From assembly GCA_009363875.1 (NCBI GenBank), contig CM018685.1, positions 64,460,593 through 64,524,592 of the forward strand: DNA of 64,000 bases. The letters are read 5' to 3'. This document shows positions 23,645 to 35,847 of this stretch, piece after piece. The notes beneath the pieces were generated by a model. That model made no database searches and was not told the origin of the DNA. It worked only from the letters and a program-made list of their open reading frames with translations. A program made the position numbers and the translations under genes. Position 1 is the first letter of the stretch; every line of letters begins with the position of its first letter. Source of the stretch: Mikania micrantha (lineage: Eukaryota > Streptophyta > Magnoliopsida > Asterales > Asteraceae).

Positions 23645-23652
23645 TGAGGTGG

Positions 23653-24890
23653 TGATGAATCGATTATGCAGACAAAAACGAAGAAAAAAACCCGATTTTA
23701 AAAACCGGAAGAAATGTCGAGTTGGAATAAGAAAGAGAGGGTCAGTATGTCGATAAATCGCTTTTGTATATCTATAAATCGCGCATCAACACCAACTTCA
23801 CTCTAAGACGGGAAGGCAAAAATACGTCAAAGATGAACCAGTTTCCATGCAAATAGTTAACGAGTCAATCATCCACTTTGGCGTTTTATTGAACAAAAAT
23901 GGTGATATTGTTTCTCTATTGATCAATAATTTTAATTTTTGGCAAGTCTCATGATCATCCAATAAGAAGTGTTTCAATTTTTTCAAATGAACGATTCAAA
24001 GACCTATTGATTTAAATAGTGTGGATCGTTCGGACATAATATATAGTTGAAATCAATTATGTTTAACGTAAAATAGGATAGCAGTAAAAAAAGAAATACA
24101 ATCTAGATCAAGCAACGTACGTACAAGTCGAGCAGAGGGTGGTCTCTGCAGACCTTAGAAGATCATAAAACTGGTTGGTCCACATCTGCAACAAAAAGAC
24201 CTCGCACAGACTTTTTTTAATGAAACGTCTTTGAAAAAACAAACTGCCTGCAGATGCCATCGTCTGCGCGTGGTCTACGCGACACAGATAAAAGAGGCCG
24301 CGCAGACCTTTTATAAAAAAACAAACAAGGCTTAAGCCGTAACAAAAAAAAATCTAAACGGATCTAACCTAGAAATAAGTATTCTTTTTTTGGCAGGATA
24401 CGACAGACCTTTTTAGGGGTCCGTAGGGCCACGGCCCCCGCTGTTTTTCCGGTCAGAAGGGTCGGTTTAGTAGATTGTCGGAAAATCCCTCGGTTCCTTT
24501 CGTTTCCTTCCCAAAAATCCTTCGGCCCCCTCCGTTTTCTTCCTAAAAATCCTTCGGCCTCCTCCGAGCTTTTTTCCAAGTTCCGTCAATGTATTCATTG
24601 CAGAGTTCTTCGATAGTGCGAGCTGCAATAATGACATATCCCTTTCCAAGAACGTCCCGATAGTCTTAAACGATAAAGCAGTGCTTGAGTTCCCGAAATC
24701 TAGCAAATTTTCGGTATACAATAAAAATTTTGTTGAATTTGTTCAAAATGAAAAAAAGTTGATGAAAAAGGGATGTCACATACAACAATTCTAGACTTTA
24801 TAGGGTGATAGTTTTGAATTTTGTTGGAAAGTTGAATTACTCATTCACCAATTATGTTATTGAATATTTGTTGGGTTATTATAAAATAGT
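23653..24890. other. Repeat debris: CTGCAG-rich stretch and hAT fragment
   Basis: The part at 24120-24345 is rich in CTGCAGAC/GTCTGC motifs and resembles the stretch at 56920-57000, so it is probably a dispersed repeat. The part at 24400-24590 has three imperfect repeats of AAATCCTTCGGCC and ends TTCCGTCAATG, like a truncated end of the 22969 hAT family. The open frames here follow the repeat and are not genes. Confidence 0.45.
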
Positions 24891-24894
24891 GTTA

Positions 24895-25915
24895 GGTTAA
24901 AATAAATAACCATCTTAACCTAAAAGCATAAGAAAGATCTAGAGTCATTATATGATTAATCAATGGCTATAACTAAATTAAGTTGTTGTTGGTATTTTAG
25001 TAATAACTAATTTTTTTGACTTTTTATCAAGTTTCTCCATCTTGTTTAAACGTTTTTAACTTTTACATACGAAATTATTTTTTGAAAAAAAAATACTATA
25101 AAAACAAGCATTTTTTATCTTCAAAATTACTATAGTGTTGCTATAGAAAAAAATTTGTTTTTTTTTTAATTCAATGTGTATTTTGTACATCTTATTATGT
25201 CTTTTGTACATGAAATTGTGTTTTTTGTACATGTCATTATTTCTTTTGTGTTTTTGCTCAACGTGTTTTCGTGAACAATTAAAACACAATGATGTTGCAG
25301 AATACATAATGTCAAACAAGAATGGCACAATGACAAGTATTAATAACACAATGATCTTTAAAAAAGAAACATTTACATGTAAAAAGACACAATGACGAGT
25401 ATAAATAATTATGTGCTTGTCATTGTGTCTTTTATATAAGCAGTGTGTCTTTCGTATTTGTCATTGTGTCTTTTTGTACAGGTCATCGTGTTTTTTGTGT
25501 TTCTGCTCAATGTTATGTTTTCCTAAACAGTTTAAGATACAATGATTTTGTAAATACATAATGTTAAGCAAGAATAATACACGAGCATGAATAACACAAT
25601 TATCATTAAAAAAGACACAATTACCTGTAAGAAAAACATAAAAAGATAATTATAGACAAACGTTTAAAAAGACACAATGACGGTAATTAGACACAATGAG
25701 CTGAAAAAAATTTCATTTTTATACAAACATTATACTCATTTTAAAGATAAAAAATGATTGTTTTTATGATATTCTTTTAAAAAAATAATATCGTATGTAA
25801 AAGTTATGAACGTTTGAAAAATATGGGGAAAATGATTATGATTTAACTACCACTTAACAATTTTTCCCTCTATAATTTTAAATTTTTCCACTTAAATTTA
25901 ATCTCGTAATCTAAT
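24895..25915. repeat. Inverted-repeat unit A of a tandem pair
   Basis: The left arm around 25040-25150 (AACTTTTACATACGAAATTA; CATTTTTTATCTTCAAAATT) has its inverse at about 25700-25830. Between them, motifs close to TGTCATTGTGTCTTTTGTAC and their complements repeat many times. The whole unit recurs directly downstream as unit B. Confidence 0.75.
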
Positions 25916-26890
25916 GATAATCCTTATAAAATAAGTTAAAATAAATAAGCATCTGAACATAAAAAACTTAAAAAGGATCTTGAGCCATTAGATAAATAAT
26001 CAATAGCTATGATTAAAACAAATTATTATAGGGTATTTTAGTAATTACTACTTTTGTTGACTTTTTATTTATTTCCCCCACATTTTTTAAACGTTTATAA
26101 CTTTTACATATAAAATTATTTTTTGAAAAAAAAATATACCATAAAAACGAGCATTTTTTATCTTCAAAATTAGTATAGTGTTTGTATAGAACAAAAATTT
26201 GTTTTTTAGTTTGTTATGTCTTTTGTACAGGTCATCGTGTCTTTTGCACAAGGTATTGTGTCTTTTGTATATGTCATTGTGTCTTTTGTGTTTCTGTTCA
26301 ATGTTGTGTTTTCATGAATAATTTAAGACACAACGAGAAATACATAATGTCAAGTAAGGATGACATAATGACAACTATGAATAACAGAATAATCTTTAAA
26401 AATGCACAATTACCTGTAAAAAAGAAACAATGACGAGTATGGGCAATTTTGTACATATCATTATGTCTTTTGTACAAACATTGTGTTTTTGTGTTTCTGC
26501 TCAATGTTGGGTTTTTCTTAAACAATTTAAGATACAATGATATTGTAAATTATATAATGTTAAACAAGAATGACACAATGACGAGTATAAATAATACAAT
26601 AATCATTAAAAAATATATAATTACATGTAAAAAACAAAAAGATAATTAAACACCAACATTTAAAAAGACACAATGACGATAATTATACACAATGAGCTGA
26701 AAAAATTTCATTTTTATAGCAATATTATACTCATTTTAAAGATTAAAAAATGCTCGTTTTTATGATATGTTTTTTTTAAAAAATAATATAGTATGCAAAA
26801 GTTATGAACATTTAAAAAATGTGAGAGAAAAGTGCTTATGACTAAACAATATTCTCTCTAAAATTTTAAATTTTCTCTTAACTTTGATCT
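25916..26890. repeat. Inverted-repeat unit B of a tandem pair
   Basis: This is a second copy of the preceding unit, about 1.03 kb downstream. It has the same left arm (AACTTTTACATATAAAATTA, about 26100), a TCATTGTGTCTTTTGT-rich middle and an inverse right arm (about 26700-26820). The copies differ by many substitutions and small indels, so the duplication is not recent. The phrase GTTAAAATAAATAA begins both units. Confidence 0.75.
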
Positions 26891-27236
26891 CATGATCTAA
26901 CGTAAAATAATATTTCTTAAACTTTTTAAGATAATGAGACTATTTAGTTGAACTTAATCCAAAAAATAATATGCTAAGTGTGTTGTCAACATTTATTAAA
27001 ATTAAAAACAAAATATGTTTTTACTAAAAGAACCTAATTTTATTATATGTTTTGGCCTTCAAAATGCTTGCGTAGTTGGGTTGGCCCTGCCTCTTTTCAA
27101 TTACAGAGTTTGAACATTTTGAAAAGAGGGAAAAAATTTATGGGACCATGATACATTTTAATTTTTTGAAGTGATGGATGACAAAACAAATATTTAAAAC
27201 AAAAAATAGCGTTTTGACTGAAAATTTAACACTATA

Positions 27237-28923
27237 TGAGAGCCCTAAGCCCCGGGAGTCATCTCGGTTAGCAAAGCATCAAACACATAGTTCTTAAACC
27301 ATACGTACATTATCACAGCAGCGGAATTTAAAGTAACAACATAACATAATTCTCTAATCACTAAAACATATTAACACTAGTCATTATTTCTAATACTACA
27401 CTATAATCATTCAATGCCAGGGTAATCTTCAATGTATGCTACAAGCCATCCTGTTATCCTTTCTCAAACTACTTACCTGAGATTCATGTAAAACAAGTCA
27501 GCTTTATGCTGGTGAGTTCCAAATAAAAAATTTTTAGAAATCTTTATACATTCATATCATCACATAACATAACATACATGTCATCAATACATAAATCATA
27601 CTGTGAAGAAAACTTCACCATCAACTGCTGACCCGAAGTCAACAGGCTTGTGTAAGCACAAGACACCTCAACTGCTGACCCAAAGTCAACAGGATTGTGC
27701 AAGCACAAGACTTCCTCAGCTGGTGACCCAAAGTCAACAGGCTCGTACTAGCACAAGACTTCCTCAACTGGCGACACACAGTCGAAAGGCTTGAATAAAT
27801 ACAAGACTTCCTCAACTGCCAACTCGATGTTGCAAGGCTTATACCGGTACAAGACTTCCCCAATAACAATCATTCACATAACATCAATTAACATATATCA
27901 TTCATGTCCATAACATCATTCATTCGTACATAACATGGTTTAAATCATTTAAACTGTCATAAGCATAAACAGTTCTAGTCAATACCTTTTAAACATGCAT
28001 ATCAGCCCAAAAATATTATTAAAACATTTTTAACATAATTCAGTAAAAAGTGGGTTACTAGAACTCACCTTAATCCAAAGCTTGACTCACAATAAATTCC
28101 AAACTAGCCTCGGCTTTAGGAATTGTTAACAACATGTACAACATTATCACTTTAACATATTACTCAAGCATTCTTATATACAACTAATAGGGCTAGTGGT
28201 TAAATTAAATTGTGTCCTTACATGCATGGTTTATCCTAACCACTCACACCCATGGTTTATCCTAACCACTCACACCCATGCTTGACATCTATACATCACC
28301 TTATTCTCAATCGCATAATACCCATTTACTATTTTTCAACCATACCACTTTTCTGGTAATTCACATCAAACCCTCGTACCCATTCGTTCTTGTCTAGTGT
28401 TATTAATCAACAGTAATAACCCTTGAATAACATTCAAATATTAGATCTAATCCATATATTAACAAATTAGCAGGAGAAATCAAATCATTACCTATTCAGA
28501 CGGATTTTTGGTCGAAAACTGATGATCAAGGGTTGTATAGATGATCTCCAACTTGAATCTGATGTTCCTATAGCTTAATCATATTGATTTGGGGGTTAAA
28601 AATAGTGCAGATCGTCTTTTCGAGGTTGAAGCTTGAAGAAGAAGAGAAAAAAATCTGCCATGAAAATTTGATGATTCTAGACTCTTATAATCGCAGACCC
28701 TTCTTCAAGTACCGCCAAGAGGGCCTGAAAAGGGCTTGGCGTACCGCGAATAAATCCGGAGAATCTTAGATATTTTGGGCTCTTCGTGTGCCGCCAAGAG
28801 TTCCCAAAATCATCTTGGCGTACCGCGAAGAATGCCGGAACTTAATATTAACCTAATTTTCTTCCTTTTTACGATTCCGAATAATACGAACTCGAACGGT
28901 TATAAAATTTTTCGGTTGTTACA
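27237..28923 (-). mobile_element. Solo LTR of a gypsy-like element, 1687 bp
   Basis: The sequence runs from TGAGAGCCC to CGGTTGTTACA and is flanked by a perfect 5-bp duplication CTATA (27232-27236 and 28924-28928). The minus-strand start TGTAACAACCG matches that of the full-length chromovirus LTRs at 47546 and 54587. Both also have CATACGAACTC/AATACGAACTC close to that end and a tandem array near the other. I infer a related Tekay-type element in the same orientation, reduced by LTR-LTR recombination. No polyprotein DNA adjoins it. Confidence 0.85.
27624..27862. repeat. 48-bp tandem repeat inside the solo LTR
   Basis: About five copies of a unit of roughly 48 bp contain CTGACCCAAAGTCAACAGG and AGCACAAGACTTCCTCAACT. 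Copies start near 27624, 27671, 27719, 27766 and 27814, and the last two are the most diverged. A separate 31-bp duplication (CATGGTTTATCCTAACCACT) lies at about 28223-28285. Confidence 0.9.
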
Positions 28924-29379
28924 CTATAGACGGAAAGAAATGGTCCCCATCCTATAGATGGTTCGACCCTGCACCTTTTAACATGTATGATTTTTGGTTT
29001 TAAAATTTATATCAGTCAAACCGATCCTACATCCAATATTATTATAAGTTTACTTTTTTTTTTCTTCTTGATATAAGATCACAATTAAAAGTCCCTCTTA
29101 AGTCTTAAGTTTAAACTTTTTTTCTTCATCATGTTCATAAACTCAGACAAAAAAAAAGTCAAGTTTTGTGCCAAAATTCAAACAAAATGCTTCCAGATTT
29201 TTTGTTTAAAAATCTGCCTCTAACCTCAAAATCCATGCTTTTATCATTTTATTAACAATAAACCTACTACTCCGGGTCTATAAAATCAACCAAAATGATT
29301 CATAGTAGACTTCGTTCCACCAATAAGAGTCTTACACAAATTAAACGAATATGTGTTTTGGATACAAACATGAAGAGGT

Positions 29380-29705
29380 TCGATTGAACTCTGAAACCGA
29401 CACAAACGAACTCTGATTAAACTCATTTAGAAGCATTGGAACCGTCTCATCAAATCATTCAATATTAGCTTTTAAGCTTTAACTTTAGTAACTAGTTTTA
29501 GAATTTAGATTTAAGCGTTTTTTTTTTACTTTTAGGTTTTATCTTTAGGTTTAGGGTTTGTTTTTAAAGTTTTGTTTTTAGTATTAGGGTTTATTGTTTA
29601 TTGTTTATGATTTAAGGTTTGGGTGTTTGACAAGCCGGTTTCAATGATGCAAAAATGAATTTAATCAGAGTTTGTTTGATCGGTTTTCGATTTCTAAAAA
29701 TCATT
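29380..29705. repeat. Inverted-repeat MITE with TTTAGG-rich core
   Basis: The left arm (AAACTCATTTAGAAGCATTGG, preceded by ACGAACTCTGATT) is matched in reverse by the right arm near 29640-29700 (AATGATGCAAAAATGAATTTAA, then TCAGAGTTTGTT). The core is degenerate TTTAGGTTT/TTTAGGGTT. The boundaries are approximate and no target duplication was found. Confidence 0.55.
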
Positions 29706-29939
29706 CTTAGCCGGCAAAATAAACTTTTTAGGGAACATTCTTCCAAACATGAATTGTGTTAAACATGAATGCTTAAATCAAGCATAAAAAGCACCCAACA
29801 TGTTAGTCTTTAATTCTTTCTTTATTTTTTGGTAACAAACAGTTGGTCACCCAGGATCACCCTGTCAAATATATCACACTTCCATCCAGAGAATAGACAG
29901 TGGTGACCTGACCTGACTGCTCAGGGTGAAACTTACAAG

Positions 29940-30670
29940 CAGAGGCGTACCTAGTCTTTAGGTATGGGGGTCGACCGACCCCATGAACTTTTGATTTTTA
30001 ATGTTGTGTATATGATCTGATCTTGATTGACCCCAATAAATTTTGTCTCCGACCCCCATGAAAATTTGACGAACCAGATGAAGCCTAATATATATTATTT
30101 TAAAGCCAAAAATAATAAAATAATACTTAAATAACACAATATGCATTACTTGTGATTAAACTCAGTTGTTAATTAATAATTTAACTCAATACCGAATTAG
30201 CCGTAATACACTTAAAAATGTAATAAGACCCAAATTTGTATATTAAGTTATTGAATTTGATGTTTAGAAATAATGTTCGGATCCCAACTAGAAAATAAGT
30301 TAAAGCAATAATTTACTTATAAACACCGATGTACTTTACATCAGAACAACCACAATTTATAAATTGAGTTATTATTGTGTAATTTTAAAAGGTGAAACTT
30401 ATTAGCATGATGAAAAATTTAGTTGATTTATAATTTAAATAGTATTCTTTCGAATCATGTTTAAAGAAAATCAAATTTATCATATCATCATAATCAATGA
30501 GATGATTATTTGACGTGGTTTTATTATGTACTTGTAATTTAATTTAGTTTTAACATTTTTTAGGTCATCCGACCCGACCCAATTCGAATTAGTAAAAAAA
30601 AAATTAACGACAAATAACTATTCAAAAAACATTCCGACACCCATAAAAAAAATTTCTAGGTCCGCCACAG
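29940..30670. mobile_element. hAT non-autonomous element, GGCGNACCTAG ends
   Basis: This 731-bp element begins CAGAGGCGTACCTAG and ends CTAGGTCCGCCACAG, with a perfect 8-bp duplication CTTACAAG (29932-29939 and 30671-30678). The interior is AT-rich with GACCC-type phrases and no transposase. The surrounding sequence (29830-29939 and 30671-30780) may itself be a split minus-strand SINE. Confidence 0.92.
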
Positions 30671-30678
30671 CTTACAAG

Positions 30679-32017
30679 TAGAAAAACCCTTTGAACCAAC
30701 CCAAAGTAATATTCGCTCTAGATGAGACTTCGATCCAAGACTTCTCATAAAAGAGGTCAAAGCCTACCTTAGTCTTTATTTTTTTTTGAATGGTGTTTTA
30801 TTGATCTGTTACGTGAGTGGATGGTTCCAGCTTAAAATGTTTAGACATATTTTTTTTAAAAGAAACAAGAATATCGTTTTTGTAAACATGAGTTATATAA
30901 ATATACCGAAATATATTTTTCCCTTTATTTTAATAAAAATAATTCTCACAAAAATGATAATTAATATTGAATTGATAGGCATGTGAAGTGGAGAATCGAT
31001 ATTGGTAAGCTGTAATCAAATCATTGAAAACATTTAAGATTTTCAAGAACGTGATATATCACATTATCTGTCTCTCTCATATATTATTGTTTTTCTGGAT
31101 CTCTCTTTCTACATAATTGTTTTCAACTTGACTACATATTCATATGAAAAAACATACCATGTAGTTGTACTGATATACATACAAATTTCGTCCTTTATCC
31201 CCTCTCTGGCTGATTTAATTGATAATGCAATTTATGTCTTTATATTCTTTGTTATTAGTATAAAGTTTTGATGAAGAAAAGAGAGATAAGGGTATATAAA
31301 GGCTGATATGAAATAAAAATATTCGACAATATTTGTTAGATTTGTATCAATCTGAGTACATAATCAGTTATATGAATTTTTAAAGACGTGTGATAAAGAT
31401 TAGAGATTTTTAGAATTATCTTATTTTAAATGCAATGCTTATTTGATATGTATTATATTGGATACGATTGAGAAGTGCAATTAGTTAATTGTGTTTCTTT
31501 CGTTTTAGTTTGTTGTTATTTTGTGTTTATTGATGTGCGTTACATTGCTTGTTAGTATGTTTGTGTATATAAGTATGTGTGTATATATGTGTATGTGTAC
31601 GTGTGTGTTTTAGAGATTATATCATATGAAAATTATATCTTAAAGATAAAATTTGTAAATCATATCTTGGTTTTTCATTTCAAATCTTAAAAGTAATAAT
31701 ATGATTTATATAAAATTCATTTTTTATTCAAAACTCAATTTTTTTTATTCAAATTTAATGTAAACCATATATTTATTTTCAAGATTTCAAATAAAGAACT
31801 CAAACAGGATTTTAAGAGTTTCTTTCTAAGATTTATTTTTCATATAATATAATTCATATGATATAATCAAGAAAAAATAAATAAAAAATGCATGACATAT
31901 ATAAGTTGGGGGTCGCTAGAGAAGCATCCTATTTATCTCATTACACCACATGTTAATGTGTGTCGTGTGTGTGTAACGGAATTGGATTCAATAAAAATAT
32001 ATTTTTGCATAAGAAGA
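30679..32017. other. AT-rich intergenic DNA
   Basis: There are poly-T tracts and TGTGTATATATG-like simple sequence (about 31560-31610). No gene was recognised. Confidence 0.5.
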
Positions 32018-32345
32018 GTACAAACCAATAAGAGTTTAATATATGACATACTAAAAACATAAAAATACAAATCTAATACAAAAAACCTAGCACAAAAAAA
32101 ACATCCCGTACAAAAAAACAAGTACAAAAAAAATCTAGTACAAAAATATAAAAAAACTATCAAAAAAAATAAAAATCCAGTATGAAAAACAAAAAAATAT
32201 AGTACAAAAAACAAAATTCAAGCAAAAATATTTAAAATATAAAAAAAATAAAAATATACTATACAAAATAAGATATTATACCAAAATTATCCTTTATTTT
32301 TTTAACATGTCACATGTCACATGTCAAACTTATATTGTTTCTATT
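32018..32345. repeat. Dispersed repeat with GTACAAAAAAA units
   Basis: Imperfect tandem units of AATCTAGTACAAAAAA lie between AATAAGAGTTTAATATATGAC at the left and ACATGTCAAACTTATATTG at the right. The same arrangement occurs at 42398-42700, so this is a dispersed MITE-like family. Confidence 0.65.
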
Positions 32346-32392
32346 CTTCTTAGGTTAAATTTTTTTTCCTATTTGATCTTTGGATCTCTTGT

Positions 32393-32535
<143 letters not shown>

Positions 32536-33102
32536 AAATAACAAATGTATGACATATCTAAGGTGGTGGATGTCTTTCAAGAAGCATCATATCTATTTAT
32601 TGTATCAAGACACATGTAGGTTTTATTTTCGTCTCATCTTCGTATGTAACTTTACTATTTAGTAGGACTTTATTGTTTGTATATTTAGTAAAAAGTTCTG
32701 TTGTCCATAAAAATTAGTTAAACCGTTTTGACCTTTTATCAAAATATCTTTTGATCAATAAGTTGATATACTGTAAGGTAAAAAAGGAAACAAATGCAAT
32801 CAATTTATAAATGAATCAATGCTTATAATTATTATGAAATAAGTAGACCTGTCTTGGATCATATATTATAATAATAATTTATTATAAATTTTAAAATATT
32901 ATATACTTTTTTTTACCATATTTAATATATTTGTATGATTAAAAAAGATGCCAAAACACTAGCTGATCAATCTAATCCGTTTTCACCTAAGGTGACTTTG
33001 TTTGCAAAGGTGTAAACAAGTCAAGTATTTTAATATCAACTTGATAAAAACTCAAATTAAACTAAGCTTAAACAAAGGTCAAGTAAAACGAAATTCATAT
33101 AT

Positions 33103-33395
33103 ACTAAACACAACCAGATTTAATATTTTGAGATTTAAAATAAATTTACGAGAATCAGATATTAAATAATGCAAAAGTTTGACAACTTAGTTGCATTAAA
33201 TTATACTATTAGGAAAAGATTGAATAAAAAACAAAATTTGCATAAAAACTAAACACAACCAGATTTAATATTTTAAGATTTAAAATAAATTTACGAGAAT
33301 CAGATATTAAATAATGCAAAAGTAGACGTCACAACTTAGTTGCATTAAATTATACTATTAGGAAAAGATTGAATAAAAACAAGATTTGCATAAAA
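33103..33395. repeat. 145-bp tandem duplication
   Basis: Two near-identical units each start ACTAAACACAACCAGATTTA (33103 and 33248) and run through ACTATTAGGAAAAGATTG. The second unit has a small replacement (GTAGACGTCACAAC for GTTTGACAAC). The high identity suggests a fairly recent duplication. Confidence 0.92.
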
Positions 33396-34277
33396 ATATA
33401 ACAATAACTTTATTTTATACAGAATTTGTCATCTTCTTTTACTGTATTTTATTTTTATACTTATTTAAAAATACCGTATTAATATAAATCCAATAAAAAA
33501 AAAGTTGCTTTATGTATTGTAAACACGGTACAAAATTTTGTTTAAAAACATAAAAACATATATTTTTTTATTAAAATTTTCTCTTTTAGTACAAGATTTA
33601 TGTTTTTTATTATGTTTAAAAATTTAGATATAATAAAAAAATAAGTATTTTTATGTTTTTAGTGGATTTATCCTTTAGGGTAAAGTTATTCTAAAACACG
33701 CATTAATTTGTAAAAAGTGTGAGACAGATTTTCCAAAAACTCATGAATCGGCTCAATATGTTCCGATTAAGCTTATTGCAACGATATTAAAACCGGTTCG
33801 CTAAGTAATAAATCCTAAAGTCTAAATTCTAAACACTAAAACTAATTCTAAAGTTAAATCATAAAAATAATAACAAGCAGAAAACTATAAAAATAGAAAG
33901 ACACAATGCGTTAAAAAAATAAATTCTAAAAGGTAAAAGATAAAACATAAAAATAAAGCAAAAAACTAAATCCTAAAGGTATACCATAAATCATAAACTC
34001 TAAACTAAATTTATCAATAATTTCTATGAAACTTGTGAGGCGTCTTTTTATATCAGGGCCCTGGATTAAACCCCAAAACATAATAATGAATAGAAAAAAA
34101 CATATTGACGAACAAAAAGATATAATGATTTGTAAAACGTAAACTGTAAGACCTAAAAGTTCTAGATCTTAACGTACAATGACAAACATGATAAACATAA
34201 TGATGACATGTATGAAAAACATAGTAATGATAAAAAAGACACAATAAGCTGAAAACGTGCATTTTATAACCTAAAAC
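33396..34277. other. AT-rich intergenic DNA with CTAAA-rich stretch
   Basis: The stretch 33800-34015 is rich in CTAAA/CCTAAA phrases, in inverse orientation to the core at 29460-29620. The stretch 34070-34255 shares GACACAAT/AACATAATGA phrases with the 25-26.9 kb repeats. No gene was recognised. Confidence 0.45.
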
Positions 34278-34568
34278 CAATGTTTTCATAACCGGACCGG
34301 ACGTCGAACCGGTCTCCTTACCGGATTTAAGAACCGGATGATTTTATATACATTTTATAAATATATATATATATAAAATAAAAAAAATTAAAAAAAATTA
34401 AAAAAAATTAAAAAAAAAATAAAAAACCGGTCCAACCACCGGCCCGACCACCGGTCGCCGGTTCAACCGGCCGGTTATCACAAAAACGGTTTTGAACGTA
34501 GAACCGGCCCGCTATGCTTACCGAATCCCGGTCCGACCGGCCGGTCCGGTCCGGGTTTAAAAACATTG
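34278..34568. mobile_element. hAT MITE, CAATGTTTT/CCGG family, copy 1
   Basis: This 291-bp element starts CAATGTTTTCATAACCGG and ends CGGGTTTAAAAACATTG. It has a perfect 8-bp duplication CCTAAAAC (34270-34277 and 34569-34576). The interior is packed with CCGGTC/GACCGG motifs around an AT-only centre. It lies about 300 bp upstream of the presumed AVT1-like transcript start. Confidence 0.9.
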
Positions 34569-34901
34569 CCTAAAACTAAACCGTAAAATATATATGCCAA
34601 GTTAAATCTAAAAGGTTAGGTCATAGAGTTTGACAAGTTAGTTGAAACACAGATAAAATAAGTTATTCGAAATTCGTTTGAGCTAGTTTGCGAATGATTT
34701 AAGAACTTTTATCAAACTTAACTTTTATATTATATATATCTATCTTATAACATTTTTAATTATGTAATAATTCGTAACGTGGCCACCTTTTTACTAGTCA
34801 AAATGTATACTCAAAAACAAAACATTCACCATCAAACAAAAGGAACGCATCTTGTCGCCTTCTCCGTGAGCTACAATCGCATGACAGAGAACCCTCAACT
34901 C

Positions 34902-34927
34902 TGTGTGTGTGTGTGAGAGAGAGAGAG
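34902..34927. repeat. (TG)n(AG)n microsatellite in the AVT1-like leader
   Basis: A TG run passes directly into an AG run, in what is probably the 5' untranslated region of the AVT1-like gene or its promoter. Confidence 0.85.
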
Positions 34928-35080
34928 ATTCAGAAGACAACAATGGACGTCGTACTATAAATGATAGGCAGTTTTACCAGAGCAGATTCATCATCAACAG
35001 AAGAAAACGTAGAAGAAACAGTATAATCTGTTATTGATCGTATTCCTCTGACGTGAAGCTCTGTTTCCCTACTTCATACG

Positions 35081-35783
35081 GTAAAATTCAATCGCTCCGT
35101 TTTTCTCTCTCTAGATTCATGTATTTTAGTTAATTATATCGATGTTGATGCTGTGAATCGCTTGGAGGATTTATTTTCGGTAAGTTGTTATAGAATGAGG
35201 AGAGTTTTTAGCTGATAGTGTTTAAATAAGGAAAAATATCGTAATCTACATGTTTTAACTTTTAAGTCGTGGTAATTGCGTTGAATTCTGCGATAATTCT
35301 GGCGATAATCAGCCGTTGTATCTCTGTTCTTACCGTAATTCCGAACGTCATCCTGATCTTAATACTGAAACCGAATCAGGTTAGTGATATTTGTTATTTT
35401 GTTTTCTAATAGTTTAATCTAAATGTTTTTTATAATTTTAACGATTGTGTTGATTTGTGGACTCTAATCGGTGAGTTCAGTTTTAAAAGTCGATTCGGTT
35501 TACTGTTTTGATCCAGATTTTGCGGAGTCAATACTAGAATTTACGATTTCCTGATAAATCTGCATATAAATTTGGACGGATTTTACGTTTGATAATTTTA
35601 ATGATTCCATATTTTCATGTATTTGATTTTGATATGTGTATGTATACGCTCGTGATTTATTACCTGTGCTCAACAGATCCGAATCCAGTTCATGTAACAG
35701 TCACGACTTTATTTTACTTTAATCTCACACATTTGGTTCAGAACCTCGTTCGAATTTACGTGATTTAGAAATTTATCTTACAG
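35081..35783 (+). other. Probable 5'-UTR intron of the AVT1-like gene
   Basis: A donor-like ACG|GTAAAA at 35081 and a polypyrimidine-poor acceptor TTATCTTACAG at 35773-35783 would join leader exon 1 (about 34850-35080) to the 64-nt leader stretch before the start codon. This is a prediction from splice-site shape only. The AG-rich leader before 35080 resembles plant 5' leaders. Confidence 0.5.
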
Positions 35784-35795
35784 AGTCTACTTTTT

Positions 35796-35822
35796 ATGTT
35801 TGGAAGTTTTAGAGATTTGTAG
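35796..35822 (+). promoter_or_regulatory. Short upstream ORF in the AVT1-like leader
   Basis: An ATG at 35796 opens eight codons and stops with TAG at 35820-35822, 25 nt before the main ATG at 35848. If the leader is spliced as predicted, this uORF is in the mature mRNA. Its context (TTTTATGT) is weak, so scanning past it is likely. Confidence 0.45.
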
Positions 35823-35847
35823 AGAAGGCTACGAAGTTTAAGATAAG

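Noticed and set aside
24364..24721. Two overlapping minus-strand frames with Gly-Arg-Lys repeats
   Set aside because: They follow AAATCCTTCGGCC repeats of a hAT fragment and have no protein-like composition.
29530..29620. Interstitial telomere array (TTTAGGG)n
   Set aside because: Only isolated TTTAGGG/TTTAGGT phrases occur in a degenerate T-rich core; there is no tandem array.
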